Shown: positions 46,154-59,400 of the stretch, in pieces
Numbering within the stretch: the stretch's first letter is position 1
Layout: the number at the start of each line of letters is the position of its first letter
Source of the DNA: Echinococcus granulosus
Taxonomy: Eukaryota; Platyhelminthes; Cestoda; Cyclophyllidea; Taeniidae
Direction: 5' to 3'
DNA: 64,000 bases
Assembly: GCF_000524195.1 (NCBI RefSeq)
Contig: NW_020170502.1
Coordinates: forward strand, 11,543-75,542
Program-made: the position numbers and the translations under genes
Notes under the pieces: model-generated
The model's input: the letters and a program-made list of their open reading frames with translations, nothing else
Told to the model about the DNA's origin: nothing
The model's database searches: none

Positions 46154-49100
46154 AGATCAAGAGCTGATCAATTTAGCGAGTAGGATATGGGACGCGGATC
46201 CGCATCGACTTCAAGTTGGAAAAGACCTAAAGCTGGATTGGCAAGGTAAGAAGCTTTTGGAGTGGCATTTAGGGGCTAGTAGTTGAGGATATTAGCCTAG
46301 TGTTTGAGGTCTCAAGTCATCCTTGAAATTGTCAGATGTCATAGCGGTGCGGAGGTATAAAAAGACCGAAACCCCTAGTCGTGATCGGTCACAAGCAACT
46401 GACAACATCTCTTACCCTATTCTTCCATCTTGGACGCCCTTCCAAGGGTCACTCCGCTGCTTTGGGTGTTGAGACACAATTAGTCCCTTAAAACCACCCA
46501 CGAGCCAAAAATCATAGCCCTTGATTATTCCAATGCCATCATTGCTGTTCCTTGGTAACCTTTCTCCCTTCCACAGCGAGCTGCATTAAGGAGGGAAAAA
46601 TCAAGGCTGTAGAAGCCGTTAAAATTACTTCACGAACTCCGACATAACAAGCCAACCAGCCCTACGGTGGGTGATTTGACCAATTTCGAGTCTGTCACCG
46701 ACCCAGATCTTAACTGCTCCCTTTCGCAGATTGCAAGAAGTGGCTGTGACTTCAACAATCCTAATGTCATTAATCTTTACTCGGTCAAGCATTCATGGCG
46801 AATGCCTTCCTTTCGGGAGATCTGAGCTCGGCTATCACGACCAGAAATTGGGGGAGTGATCCTTGCTGGCTAAGGTTTACCCACAGCTAGCTCTGTTACA
46901 GCTTCCTGAGAGTGTGTGGTGGGGAAGCTGCACAATCGAGGGTTTTGAGCGCAGACTAAAGTGCCGGCGTAATTAAATAAATTGTTAAACAAGTATTGGG
47001 GCACTACAAGTCCTTGTCACTTCTTATGTACTTTTTATTTCTTTTTGGGTCCAGGCATAGTTGGCGAAAACGACGCAGGACGTGATGTTGCTCCCAAGCC
47101 GTTGTTTAGCGTTAACACGCAGGGTTTCAAAAATAATCCAGTTGTTGACTGTAAGTTCAACTTTTTCATACTTTGTATCATTTTTTTTCCAGAAAACTCT
47201 CAACTCTTGCTTAGCAACGGAGAGAAGTTTAAGAGTAGCTGAAAATGGAAAAATTTAGGTTTCATTTCTTTTTGAAATAAAAGCCTCTAACATTAGGTGT
47301 AAAATAGGTAAATTTAAAATAGAGCACAAGAAACAAATTTAAGCTGCTGCCACTTTATGCGAAGACAGGTACCGAAAACTGTCGGGATTTTGACGACTAT
47401 TTCAAATGGGGTTGCTTGGTTGCTTTAGCATTTATCGCGCTGCTGGACAACTACGAGCATCGTATTGGCTTCTCCGAGGTGGAAACACTGGAAAAGAAGG
47501 CAGAGATCCAAAGATTTTTAGACGCAGTTCTGAGAACACCAACAATGCGAAGCTTTCACACCTACTTGTGGAACCTCAAACTTGCTAGCCCAAAGCTGTC
47601 CGAATTTAAGAAAGAATTGCATGACATTTGGTTCAAACCCTATAAAAGAGTTAGGTAAGTGAGTCATTACAAATGCTGCAATGACAAGCCTTCAGTATTG
47701 AGGCCTAACTTCCATTATATAAGGTCCAAGGCTCTGGCGTTTATTCACTTATTCATTATTAGTTAGAAAATATAGTCAATTAGTTGGTGGCAAAGTCCTC
47801 TTTGGTTTCAGGACATTAAGGGCGAGATAAATTTGGTTCATGCAGAGGCCACTGTCAAAACACGTTAAATAAAACAACGCATTTTATGGATAGAATGACG
47901 CACATTCATGATTTATAACCCAAATAGATAAACAAATGGGGGCGGTTTACATCAACGCGCAATTTAAAATAGGTGGAACAGCGAGCTCCGCCGAGAATGT
48001 TGGAGGGAAATAGATCCTAGTATTTCATGGTAGGAGAAGAATAGAAAACATCACCAGCCACTAATGTTTCCTGTTTGTGTACGTCCTTTAAAAACGAGTA
48101 ATAGTTACTAGGTAAATGAGAGAATAATGGCTCATAAGAAGATGGAACAATGCCTTCATTTAAGTAAAGTAGTCTATGGAAACATGGGTTTCGATGCGGC
48201 TAACTATGTCGAAATCCGGCACTAAAATTTCAACTCTTTTCGCCTACTTTTATGTCAAAAGGAGTGGTGATTCTTCCCCTTTCGAACACGTCTTTGTTGG
48301 TGAGACGAAACAAAAAAATGTTATAGGAATGCACAACTGGATTACTTTCTATTTGAACGAGAAGGAGGGAATCATCGACTACTACGGGTACGGCCGTCCG
48401 GTAAGTTGCCCAGGAGTTCTTTTCAGCCCATTCGATCTGGAGATTTTTTTGGTTCATGTATTAGCTCATGTCTTGTACAAAAAATACGCAACCTTGAACG
48501 AGAACAACCAATAGCAAATTCAAATAATATAAACAAGATGTGGAAACAGTTTTAACTTTTAAATCCTGCATTTAATTTGCCACTTGTTACTTAAAATTAT
48601 TCCAGTGGTTTGTTGCAGATAGCACTGAATTTTCTGCAAACAAAAAGTGTTAGAAGCATCTTTGAAATGGTAAAGTTTATTTTCATTTTGTGCGTTTTAA
48701 GGACATTTGACGTAGCGCTTGCTGAGAGAACTTCATGTTACAATGTGGGCGGACATCTGTTGGAGACAGAGTTATTGGGTGGTTAAATGCACGGATGAGA
48801 GAAATATTTAGTCATGACATATTGTGGCACTTCCAGACTTCCCTGAAGAGGAAAGAAGATAATGCTCGGGCAGAATATACGTATTTGACATGAAAAGGTA
48901 TATAACCTACTGGCATGGCCCGAAGGCCAGCCCACCTGACTTGATACAAAGGCCAAGTCAAAAGTGGCTGTTCACCACAACCGAGAGTTAAACAACCATC
49001 GTAATACATAGCTCCTCTCTTCTTTTGAGCGCTCTCCTTGGTCAACCCCCCGCATCAGCCATCACAACGTAGTCGGTGCTCCAAGCAAACACCCACGAGT

Positions 49101-51070
49101 CGGTCGTGCCAGTCGTCAAATTAGCGTGCAACTGAGGAGATACTTGACCGCAACGTCACATATCCCTCCTGGCAATTCTACTGGGACTAGAGCCTCGTCC
49201 CTTTTGGAAATTGGGTCCAGGAACTGGCAATTGTGCTGACATTATGCGCGTCCATATATAGACTTAGAGCACTGACCTTAAAGCAGAATTGTGTAAGGAA
49301 GGAATGGATTTAACATAGGTCCGTAAGAGAAGGTTTTCGCTTCTGTTCCTCCTTGCCACGTCGTGCTCACTTCGGAGCTTCCCAGCCATATCTCTCCGGT
49401 CTGTCCTCGGCTAGCACAGAAATGTAGGCGGTATAGCGAGTTCACTTTATCAACGGCTTTATGCAGGTATGGTAGGAAGCATTCAGACTGTTCGCTGCCA
49501 TTGTCTCTTGAGATGTTAGTAGCTTTCCGGCAGGCCACGGGACAAGGGTAGATGACGAAGGCAAATGTCAACTTCAGCCCTTCTATCTGGGGTCATCACC
49601 AATCTCCAATCCGTAGCATATGTACTTTTTTCCACCCCGCTAATATTTATCACGCAGCAGTAAACATCAGGACAGATGTCCTTTAGGATCGGGTTCGCTT
49701 TCCGCTGCCACCAACATTGTAATTCGAGACTTCCCTGAGGAAAGAAGACATAATACTAGGATAGAATATATATATTCGGCATACAGAAGACACAAGGGCT
49801 ATTGGTATGGCCCGAAAGCCAGCCCACCCGATGTGGCACAGTGGCCAAGTCAAAAGAGGCTCTTCACAAAGAGAGAGAGTTAAGCACCATCGTATTACAA
49901 TATATTGCTCGACCTGACTAGGTCAAATATGTGGGTTGCTTCTTAATATACTGGGTAGTATTTAAAAATGAAATTAATTCATTTATCCACTTAGCCAATT
50001 TTCCTGATGGAAGGAGTAAGGCAAAGACAAAATTGTCGTAAAATGAACGCAATGCTTGTGTCTGTTATAAATAAGGCAATTCAAAACGTTCACACGATAT
50101 CGAAACCCCTTTCACCAGGACACAAGTTTGCTCGGAATTTCCCATTCCTAGAAAGTACGCCTGCGGGAAGTCAGCAGTCTTTCAGTCTGGGGCCAGCCAC
50201 CTCCTATTCTACTTCATGTCTCTTCTATTTCACATGAGCTAACGTAATTATTAAACAGTGATATCATGCAAAGAAACATGAATTAAAGGGAAAGGAAGGT
50301 GAGTATGAGACAGCTCACTCACCATACCATCTCAAGGGAAAGTTACGATCTGGAAACTGGCTGGATCCATGATGGTGTTGTATATCACTAAAGGTGAATT
50401 GTTGAGGCTACCTTCGGGTGTTGGGTTTCACAGCTGTGCCTTCTCCATGCACCATACAGATCTTACGAAATACCGAGTGATCAGGCGAAATGGGCAAATC
50501 TAAATTACGTCCTTCAATCCCAGCCAAGTTGTGTGGATTTAAGTTCTTAAGGAAGGGAAAATACAAAAAGGTTAGCTCGATGCAAATTTACGCTTTAAAA
50601 TACGTAAATAGTGTTGACGACAGGTGGGAGTCCTGAGCAAAATCCGCACAAATTGTTGATCTCTTGGCATTGTAGTCAAACCGTATCCTTGTCGGATAAC
50701 TCGACTGAACTGCAGGCTAAAATAAACAGAGGGATTTAAAATCTGATAACCCCTTTTCTTTTTTTCGACCACAACAATAGCAATTTGCCTTTAATCCTCC
50801 CTTTTTTAGAAGTCTGAAGATCCCGATTTTAAGCGCACCCTTCGGTTCGGCATGTATGATACCTTCGAAAAACCTCACAGCACAATCCTCTTTGGATCCT
50901 CGGTGGAGTTCGAATTTGGCCTCTACACTACAGTCTTTCTAAAGGCAAGAGAACTCTTTAAAAACAAACAAGATTGGCCGCCTTTCCTTCTCAATTTGGA
51001 AGGCAAACAAGTGCTTGTACAATGCCATGGGAAGAATAAAAATCGGATGGGCTCTTGCTACTTCAAGTAG
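46154..51070 (+). CDS. ENDOU: EndoU/XendoU-family poly(U)-specific endoribonuclease, 5' end missing
   Basis: Manganese-dependent RNases that cut at uridylates. Exons seen: 46154-46245, 47055-47150, 47369-47654, 48262-48400, 50810-51070, about 290 residues up to the stop. Joined sequence shows QELINLASRIWDADPHRL, then FIALLDNYEHRIG and ELHDIWFKPYKR, then the catalytic core FEHVFVGE (first His) and GMHNWITFYLNEKEG (second His). Last come FEKPHSTILFGSSVEFEF (candidate catalytic Lys) and LYTTVFL, with a short C-terminal strand region ending MGSCYFK. This matches the XendoU domain from near its start to its end. The first visible exon begins with two bases of its split codon missing, so at least one exon lies upstream. 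Thus I cannot say whether the protein is secreted or has somatomedin-B domains like human ENDOU. A TRIM-like element sits in the last, 2.4 kb intron. Confidence 0.88.
48823..49044 (-). repeat. Terminal repeat of TRIM-like copy B (plus-strand left side)
   Basis: Shares with 49718-49925 the blocks GACTTCCCTGA, GGCCCGAAGGCCAGCCCACC (AAG in the other copy) and GGCCAAGTCAAAAG. An approximate match of about four in five bases is judged by eye. Confidence 0.75.
49718..49925 (-). repeat. Terminal repeat of TRIM-like copy B (plus-strand right side)
   Basis: Same blocks as 48823-49044 in the same order, starting TGTAATTCGAGACTTCCCTG and ending CTAGGTCA. It is a little shorter because of small deletions. 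Confidence 0.75.
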
Positions 51071-53408
51071 ACAGGAAACACATACCAATCAGTACTGCTT
51101 TAAGTTGGCTACCTTTATTTGACTTTTAGTTTGTTTTTTTTCCCAAGCTCCTGGTGTTCAGGATACAGTAGAACCAACTGACTACATAATTTGCCATTTT
51201 GTTCTCTCATTATCTTGAGGTAGGATCATGGCCTTAGTAGACGAAGACTGAATAGGGATCCAAGACACACCGTTTGTCTCCAGAAGAGGAAAATTCCTTT
51301 TCGTGGGTACCTGTCAACTGTCGGGATTGAATGGACAGCTGAGAAATGCATGACAGCTTGACGCCCACCCTATCTGGCTTGCAAATATTTTCAGTTCTGT
51401 GGTTTGCTAATCTACTTATCTCTTAAGGTCAAGTTGAGGTCATTGTTGTAGGGGCTTTCAGCCGCGTCAAACCAGGAGAGGCCTCGAATGAACAAGTGTG
51501 CTCTGTCAGTAATGAGCTGGCTTTAAAAGGGCCTAAAAGCGGGTATTCGTGTTGGGTCAAGGGGTTCATTCTGGCTTTCAAGCAAGTTGACCTAACAGAC
51601 AGACATGTGTCAGTCAAATTGAAAAGGTTACTTTGTTACCATCTCAACGTATATGCTGAAAGAAATTAAGCTCCAAAGATGCTGGGAGACCTGCCACATC
51701 ATTTGGAGGGGATAAGGTTTGATCCCGGTAAAAATTACGTACAAGTAAATCCCTCCGTTTGTGCTAATAAAGCATGTTTAGGCAGCATGTGGGGGACAAT
51801 TTGTGGCAACGTTTACGGTGAGAGACGGAACGACTGGATGGTGCCCATCTCGAGCATGAGGGGGAGGCCGTGGTAAGAGCCAGTGATGGTACAATTTTAA
51901 CCCACTTACTCGTCCGTCCTCCCACTCACCCAACCACCAACACAAACACACCAGCTAATGACAGTTAAATTCAAAGGCTTTCAAATTGCTTTGTTTTTTT
52001 CTGGATTTGTTAACGCAAAACTCCATTTGGAAGTTTTTATTGCTTCAATATAGCAGTAACTTGCAGGATAAAATTTTCTGGAAAATCTGCAAACTACAAT
52101 CTCCAAAGAAGGAACTGATGGTGTCTTACATCAGTTAGGCTTCTTCGTTACAGTTTTTTGGTTAGTGGAGTGACCTCCATATACCAAAAATTTACTTTTC
52201 TGTATACAGACTAACTTCCATATTTCACTGAATCTGTCGCAATATTTCAGACCATACGGCTGTTTCTTAGTATTTCTAGTGCAAAAATTTAAATACTTCG
52301 CATCTTTACAGAATTTCCATTTACTAATGCAGCATTCACTGCTTTTAATAGTTTCAAGACCCGGCAAATTAACGAGGAACCGGCAAAATGCCTCTTTTTT
52401 AGAAAAACAAATATTTGGCTATATATAAAAAAACATGTAGATGGGTTAGGCTTCTATTACCAAAGCAGTGTTTAAATCATCGTATGGTCATGTGCTGCCA
52501 TGGCAAATTCTAACCACATGTTTGACAACCTTCAGTAGTCGTCATGTGATCCTCATTAATTCTCGTACTAACTACCGACTTTTATTTGTACGCAAAAAAT
52601 ATAACCAGTCATGTTCTAACGAAGAATAACTAGGTATAAAAGCCGAGTGCGTGTGAGTCCTTTCAATGTATTTTTGCACATTTTGCTTAATGATGACTCC
52701 CAAAACATATATCATGCTATTATAACATTATTGTCGTCTTTAGCCAAATACTTGGACATAATAAAAGGGGTAAAAGTATTTTTACATCTAAAGCCTTCAG
52801 CGAGGTTCAATTTATCGAGCCACAAACCTCCTTACCATGGTGGGGTTTTAAATCCATGCGTTGAGAGTTAGCGGCCAAAGAAGAAAGAAATAAGAGTAAA
52901 GATGAAGTAAGCTCGTTGATCACTCTTTTGAACAAAACATTTGACTTGGGGCAACAGGGGTGGGGGCGGGAGCGTGGGAGAGAAGAAATGAGGTGGGCTC
53001 CTATCAAACAGCAGAACAGGTGAAGCCGATGGCTCTGAACAGGGACATCCCAAGCAGCTAATCAAATGAGCAAACAAACCGACAAAATAAAAGCATAAGG
53101 AGAAGAAAAGTGGGGAGAGGAGCAGAGATTTCCACATTTTTAGACGTATGAGACTCAGTGAAATTTTCGTATTTGACATCACCATCATTATCGTCATTTT
53201 ATAAACACGGGCATGAAATATGTTCAGACGCGGTGAATTGAGAATCACATTATGAGAGAGAGAGAGAGGTGAAATCAACCGGTCTGTCATACATTCAATC
53301 AATGGAGACGCGAAAGACATTAACGAAAAAGAACGGTGAGAGGAGGGAAATGAAGCAACACGAATGAGGGGAGGGAGGGATGGAGTGGGCCTTACTTCCC
53401 CCTGTCCG
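51071..53408. other. Intergenic between convergent EndoU and PH-protein genes
   Basis: The two flanking genes converge, so this holds their 3' ends. An AATAAA at 51766-51771 is the clearest plus-strand candidate polyadenylation signal, about 700 bases past the EndoU stop. A short (GA)n tract lies near 53255-53270. No further gene is supported. Confidence 0.45.
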
Positions 53409-56400
53409 TTAATCCTCATTTCCTGAAGGGACTGCAGAGTTAGCCTTTTCAAGTGCACTGCGGGCACCAGCTTGCATTATCCAATCTGGAGGTGCAATAG
53501 CTTGAAGCAAGGCCGAAAGGTGCACCTTCGTAGTGACTAATTTGGAGAGATTTTCCATGCAAGCGTTTATTGTAGCCTCTAGGGAGTCCGCGTGATCACT
53601 ATGCAGCTCCAGGAGCACTTTTTTAACATTCCAGTCACCTTCAGAGTCAGCAATACGAAAGATAACCAGACAATTAGCTGGTGAGCAGAGGAGAGTGATC
53701 TCCGCAGGATCCAAATTTAGGAAGGCCTTCTCCCCACCTTTCAAATTGTGCGAAAGCTTCGAGGAACACTGATCAATTGAAAGAAGAACTGCTAGTGCGA
53801 TGCTGGGATGAATGTCACAGGAAGGGTTTTCAGATACGGTGAGCTCTTGAAGTACGTCGGAGAGTCGAATTATCGCTAAAGCAGGATGGAAGGCGGTCTC
53901 AGTATCAGTGGGGGATTCAAATAGAAGTAATGTTGAAGGAGTCCCTAAGTGGCTCTCATTGATCCATGTGGACAATAGTGCATCAATTGTGGCTTCTGGA
54001 TAGATTATGCTTCCGACGGAGTATTGGATTGGCGGCTGCAAGAGTGAAGGAAAGTGTTTTACAATTAAACTTCTAGATAACAAGACTCCAGGACTCCAGT
54101 AACTTTTAGTAATTTCATAGAAAGTACTCACCAATTTTACATAGTCAAGCTGCTTCGAGGGATCGTGATACACTTCCAGTGAGCTATATCCTGCCAAAGT
54201 GCCACGCTTGAACCATCCAGCCTCACTGAGATCACCGCACTGCCAATGGAAACCTGCAAACTCCCCTTGCAGATCTACGGATTTTAATCGAGCACAGGCG
54301 GCAGTGTACTCCAGGAGGCATTTGTTCACCAGCTTCTCGGAGGCCGATTCCTCACCTTCTAGCCTCATGGACCACAGTTTGTGGGAATGGGAAAACGCGA
54401 AGATTGAGGATTTGCCTTCGTCAGGAGTTTTAGCCTCTTCCGCGATTTGGTATCCCAACAGGGGCAAGGAAAGTTCATTGCCAGGAGATGATGCCATTTG
54501 GGGACTCTGGCGGCAAAGAAGGCAAGTAAACTCTTAGGGCAGCTGTGGCAGCAGTAAGTGGATGTGAGCGGCAAATCACACTAATCGGAAAAATTTGTTT
54601 CTCGGAGGATGATGAAGCAAATGTACAAAGGCAAGCAGAGAAAGTACAGCCAGCAGATCAAGCCATTTTTACAGGGCAGCAAGTGCGGCGATGGAAATAA
54701 CATTTGGGAAATCGAAATAGCGGCAAGGGTGGCAAAACAAAGGTAGTAGTTTTTGACAGTTAATAGTTTACTCTCCATCTGGGATCGAGGTAGAGTATCC
54801 ACCTCTCCCGTGACCTTAAACAAAGAGCAGGCAAACTGCAGCTGGACCTTCAATCTGCAAGGCAGAGGCACCATGTTACCTCGGTCTACGTCACTACTTG
54901 TAGCTCTCGACAGTAGCAGTCTCAGAAGTTTCCTCAGCAATTTATGTTCACTTTACAGAGCGATCTTTTCGAGATGCTCACCTCAAAGGAGTGGTGAAAC
55001 AATTTTTCGTTCCAGGGGTCAACAAGGAAGACAAAGCTGTCTGTCCTCCATCCCATTCAACAATCAGAGTCGTTTTGACTTTCAGAGCCCAATGATCAAG
55101 GTCTAGAGCATTCCTAAGGGGTTTCTTTACGCTGAAATCTCTACATGACAGTGTTTCTAGCAGAAGATATGCCATAGTTTCTACCTCTTCAATTAAGAGT
55201 AAGTTCAGTCAGCGGAACCCTACGTGGAAGACTTCCGTTACCAAGTTAATGATTTTTTGGGGATAGACCTCCACAAGGAGAAGTGGTAGGCCTCAGCGCA
55301 TGTAATGCAGTGCGATAGGCCTTGAGTTTGTAAGTCAAGTCACTATCAGACCACTAGAGGCATTTTATACCATCTCGGTCAGCAGAAGACATCTCCACAC
55401 GGTGGACCATAGCTTTAGTATCATCCACAAGAACGTAGTGATGTCCTCGGAACTCGATGAGCACCCTAAACAGGCCAGTCACGAGGAATGTTGGTTTGGT
55501 GATGCTCAGTCACAGAATCCAACCAAATAAATGACGCCTTCATTTTTGTTGTCTCTCAGGCATTATTTCTATTCAATTGGAGGCGTTTCTTGAAGCCCAT
55601 CAAGGCAGGTGACCAAGGCTTGATGGCCTCCATTGGCGCTACTGGAGCCGAAATCAACCATCACTGCGTGAGGAACATCCAACACAACATAGCACCCTTC
55701 TAGCCCATAATATCTCCTTGAAAAGACAACTTCGTCCAACTCATGAACTTCAACGTCATCTACGGGTGGCAATGACCCATGACTTAGGCTGTTTCGTTAT
55801 GTGGGTTCAATTGAAAACCTTTAAATGGCTTCAACTTGGTCAGGGCCTTGACCGGCCAAGCCCGATGCACTGCTGACTGACACGTAGCTGAAATCCATCA
55901 GGTCATCTTGTACTGTGGACTCACCATTGAGCTCCTTGATGGTGAGGATGGCGTCAACGCTCGGCGAAATCAGCAATACCGCATTGAAGTAGCTATTAAA
56001 GAAGGTGTTGGGCAACCACTTCTTCATGACGGAGGTGAACCGCCAGAATCACAAATGGGGTTCTTCAAGAAAGTAAGGTTTCATGAACACGAGGTTAAGC
56101 CACTGCTGCGATGCCATCAGAGGGCCTAGTGACTTCAGCATTGCCCCTAGAATATTTCGACCAATGTGGCAGTGATTGGTGTCGTCCGCTGCAACGTCAA
56201 CTTTGATGGTAGTCTTCTACTCAATGCTTAGACTTCAGGCACGCATAACACATTGGATATTTCACCAACCCTTTCCAGGCTGACGCTCTCAGCATTCAGC
56301 AGGCTGGCGAGCTCGCCACGTCTACACACGGTCGCCAAAGCTCATGGAATCAATCTGTAGCAACAGATGATTTGAAGGGTGACCCAATGACATGCCGTTC

Positions 56401-59400
56401 CTCCAAACGAGGTTCCAGTACTCCAAGTGCTTCCACGTGTCATTTAGCTGCCTTGTCTTCGCAATCCATGGTGAAGTAGCCTCTCAGAAAGGTATAATCA
56501 GCGAGCTCGGCTACAATTCCGCAGAAGATCTGAATAGAGCTTGTCATCGAGTTTATTCAAGCTACCCGTAAGAAGTTCCACAAAAATTTAAAAGAAATTA
56601 GCCCAAAACTCGTTTGCGCGGATTTGGAGTGCGGATCTCCTGCCAAGAGGGTTAAGGTGCAACAGTAGACAGCAAAAAGAAGTATTTTTGGACTGCATCT
56701 AGTCAGTCAAGCAGTGGCATTGTAGATGGACGAGTCAAACCTGGGACCTTCTCCCAAATTTCCTCATTTATGCCTACAGTTAAATCTCGCATTCCAGTCG
56801 GTTTTCTAACATTAAAGCGTGAGAGAAAGTGATTTTGCATGCCTCCATTCTACTGCTATCACCTGTCTACTTCTCAAGAGGTAGACTCCAGTGCGCCAAG
56901 AATGTAGGAGTGGAATAATTATTGAACTACCTAACAACCTAGTTGACTTTATGCACTGCCAGTGCAGAATATGGAGCCAAAAAACAAAATAATCCAAGTG
57001 GACAACCGCGTCTATTCTCTTCATAGTGGATTTGGATGTGCAGACGGTTCGAAGCCTTTTGGGTAGGTGAGCAGCCCAGTCGGGCAGAGCAGCAACCGTG
57101 GCAGCAAAATCGACGCGGTGAGTACAGCCTAATGATGAAGGCAACAGTAATTCATACCAAAACTACGCAAAAATTTAGCGTCACCTCCTTTCCATGATTT
57201 GGAATATCTTTTCCAATTCAATCGGTGTTATTTGGTGTGTGAAAAGTAGCTGTCCAAATCAGACTTGGTGTTGTTTGCTACTGACACTTAAATAGTAGTA
57301 TACTGACTCAACTGTATGAAAACTATGTAGGAGTAATTTTTAGCTGAACGCTTAGAAAAGGCAGCATATTTTACGTGTCAGAATAAAGTGTTGACAGAAG
57401 ACACCCAAACGGTGGAAGATACAGCATTAAGAGGACACGTTAGCACTACTTAGGAGCACAAGATTCAACAACAACAGCTCTGAATAAAAATCCCACAATG
57501 GAAGGCTTTGCCCATGTCCATATCAAATGTGGGTGGAAACATCAACTTTCTTCTGTCAAAGTATTGATAATTTTTGTGCCTCACGGCCTGTTCTGACAAG
57601 ACCTTAGAATTAACACTATATCATCTCGGAGGCGACCATCTTTCACGTTCCAGGAGTAGATGGTGCCAAAGATACCAACGTCGCATTTCTCACTTGACTG
57701 CTACACGTTGTCACTTCCTCAACAAATGTGGTTTACAAAATCCGCAGACCACGAAGCGATGAGACCGATGTTACTCATAGGTAAGGTGTTGGACTTGTGC
57801 TTATTCAAAGGTGATGATTAGGGGGGTGGGGGTGGGCGGGGGAAGAGACATGTTGGAAATGATCTTTTTAAAGCGTTGATAGATGTAGTGCGTTAATTTG
57901 TCATGAGAGAAGGTAGATGGCGGGCAGGCTAACCTTAATCGAAGGTTTGATCAAATTTTGGAAATAGGCCTCTTTAAAAGCTGTATCCTGGGTGTGTTCA
58001 CTCGGCTCTCCTAGTTTGGACGCTAAAGCCAACAGGGTTGGTCGCTCCTAAAATTGCCAACAACTCGCCTGTTAATGGCTCTTCTTCTACCGATTAGCAG
58101 ATACCAGGTAGCTGGTCGAGATGCCTACCAGCGATGTTAAACTACCGATAGACAAATGTCTAGGCAAAAGAACCAATCAGGTTGCAGACGGTCTCTAGTT
58201 CAACCACTCTAGACGCTATTTGATCGCTGCGGTATGAACGTAGTTTTGGAGAGGGAGGTAATTTTTAAAAGAGACGGTACCTTTCCATAAGGAATACTCG
58301 AGACGGGTGCTTTGGGCCTGAGAGGTGCTGTTTGAACACAGACTGAGGCAGTAGCAATTGGGCGGACCGGAGGCATACTGCACTGCATCTGAAAAGCACA
58401 AGGAATGGTGGAGTTGGCGCCATCTACTACATTGTAATGGAGTGTCACTTCCTCTCACTTTTGGGATTCCAGACCAAAAGATCGTAAATCAAGATACGGA
58501 AAGCTTACGCTAGTAATGGTCGGTGATAATGGAGTGCTATTATCCTCAGACGCAGTGATAGGTTTGAGGACGCTAGCTCGATTTCCTTCAGTGGTAGGGC
58601 TGTTAGCCAAGTGAGGACGCAATACAGGAGCCGGGACCGACTTTCTCTTACTGCCCAACAAAAATTTGGGCAAAGTGAATGAATCCTTCTGCTCGAAGAT
58701 AACTTTTTGGCCAGACTTGGGAGGCTGCGAGCCTTCGTCGAGTGATCTGTGCTGACTCTCATTGAGTTTTCGTTTCACCGTGAAGCTCGTTTCGTGTATT
58801 GTCATGGGCTGAGTGAAAGGAGGAAGGCAATTTAGGCCTAAATTCGATCTGCTGACATCGGGGTCAGATGCAACTCGAAGACAATTCGTTATTTTCATGT
58901 CTTACCCGGCTAAGTGTAGTCATCTTAGCAGCTCTCGTCTCCTCTTTACTTCGATAGAGTTTTTTTCTGTCCAGACTGGTCGTAGCATTGGTATAATCTG
59001 ACCGCATTTGCTGTATGGCACAAAGTCCAAACGTGGTGAGAGACAGTACTACTAATAAGTTATTAGTAGATGGAGCGAGGAACTCACAACAGGAGCTGAA
59101 TGCACCGGTGAAGGCGCGGACACAGGACTTATGACTTCCACATCACTTAACGGCGGTGGACTGCTAGCAGCCATTGTGTACGACTTCTCCAGCACCCGTG
59201 GAGGTGCTGATGGTCGCGGAGGCGGTGGAAGATTGCGTGGCTTCAACAAAGACACCAAGTACAGAGTAAAATTTCAAAGTTCTTTATTTAAAAGAGACAC
59301 ACAAATGTGGAGGGAGAAATTATGATTTTGCTTAGGCAATATTAGCACGGAGCAAGGTGGATCCACTGAGGCGTTATGCAAATAAAGGGGAGGGAAACTA

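Larger units (their letters stand above)
48823..49925 (-). mobile_element. TRIM-like miniature LTR element, copy B
   Basis: 1,103 bases in the last EndoU intron, with two direct terminal repeats (48823-49044 and 49718-49925), each starting TG and ending GGTCA. No coding capacity lies between. Reading the minus strand, the base run next to the 3' repeat is GATGCGGGGGGT, like a polypurine tract. The other repeat is followed by a segment complementary to a tRNA-like 3' end (plus strand TTTCCGCTGCCACCA at about 49699-49713), like a primer binding site. Hence the minus-strand orientation. Flanks CATAT and AATAT could be a worn 5-bp target duplication. The same structure occurs at 1652-2760. TRIMs need enzymes from other retroelements to move. 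Confidence 0.75.
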
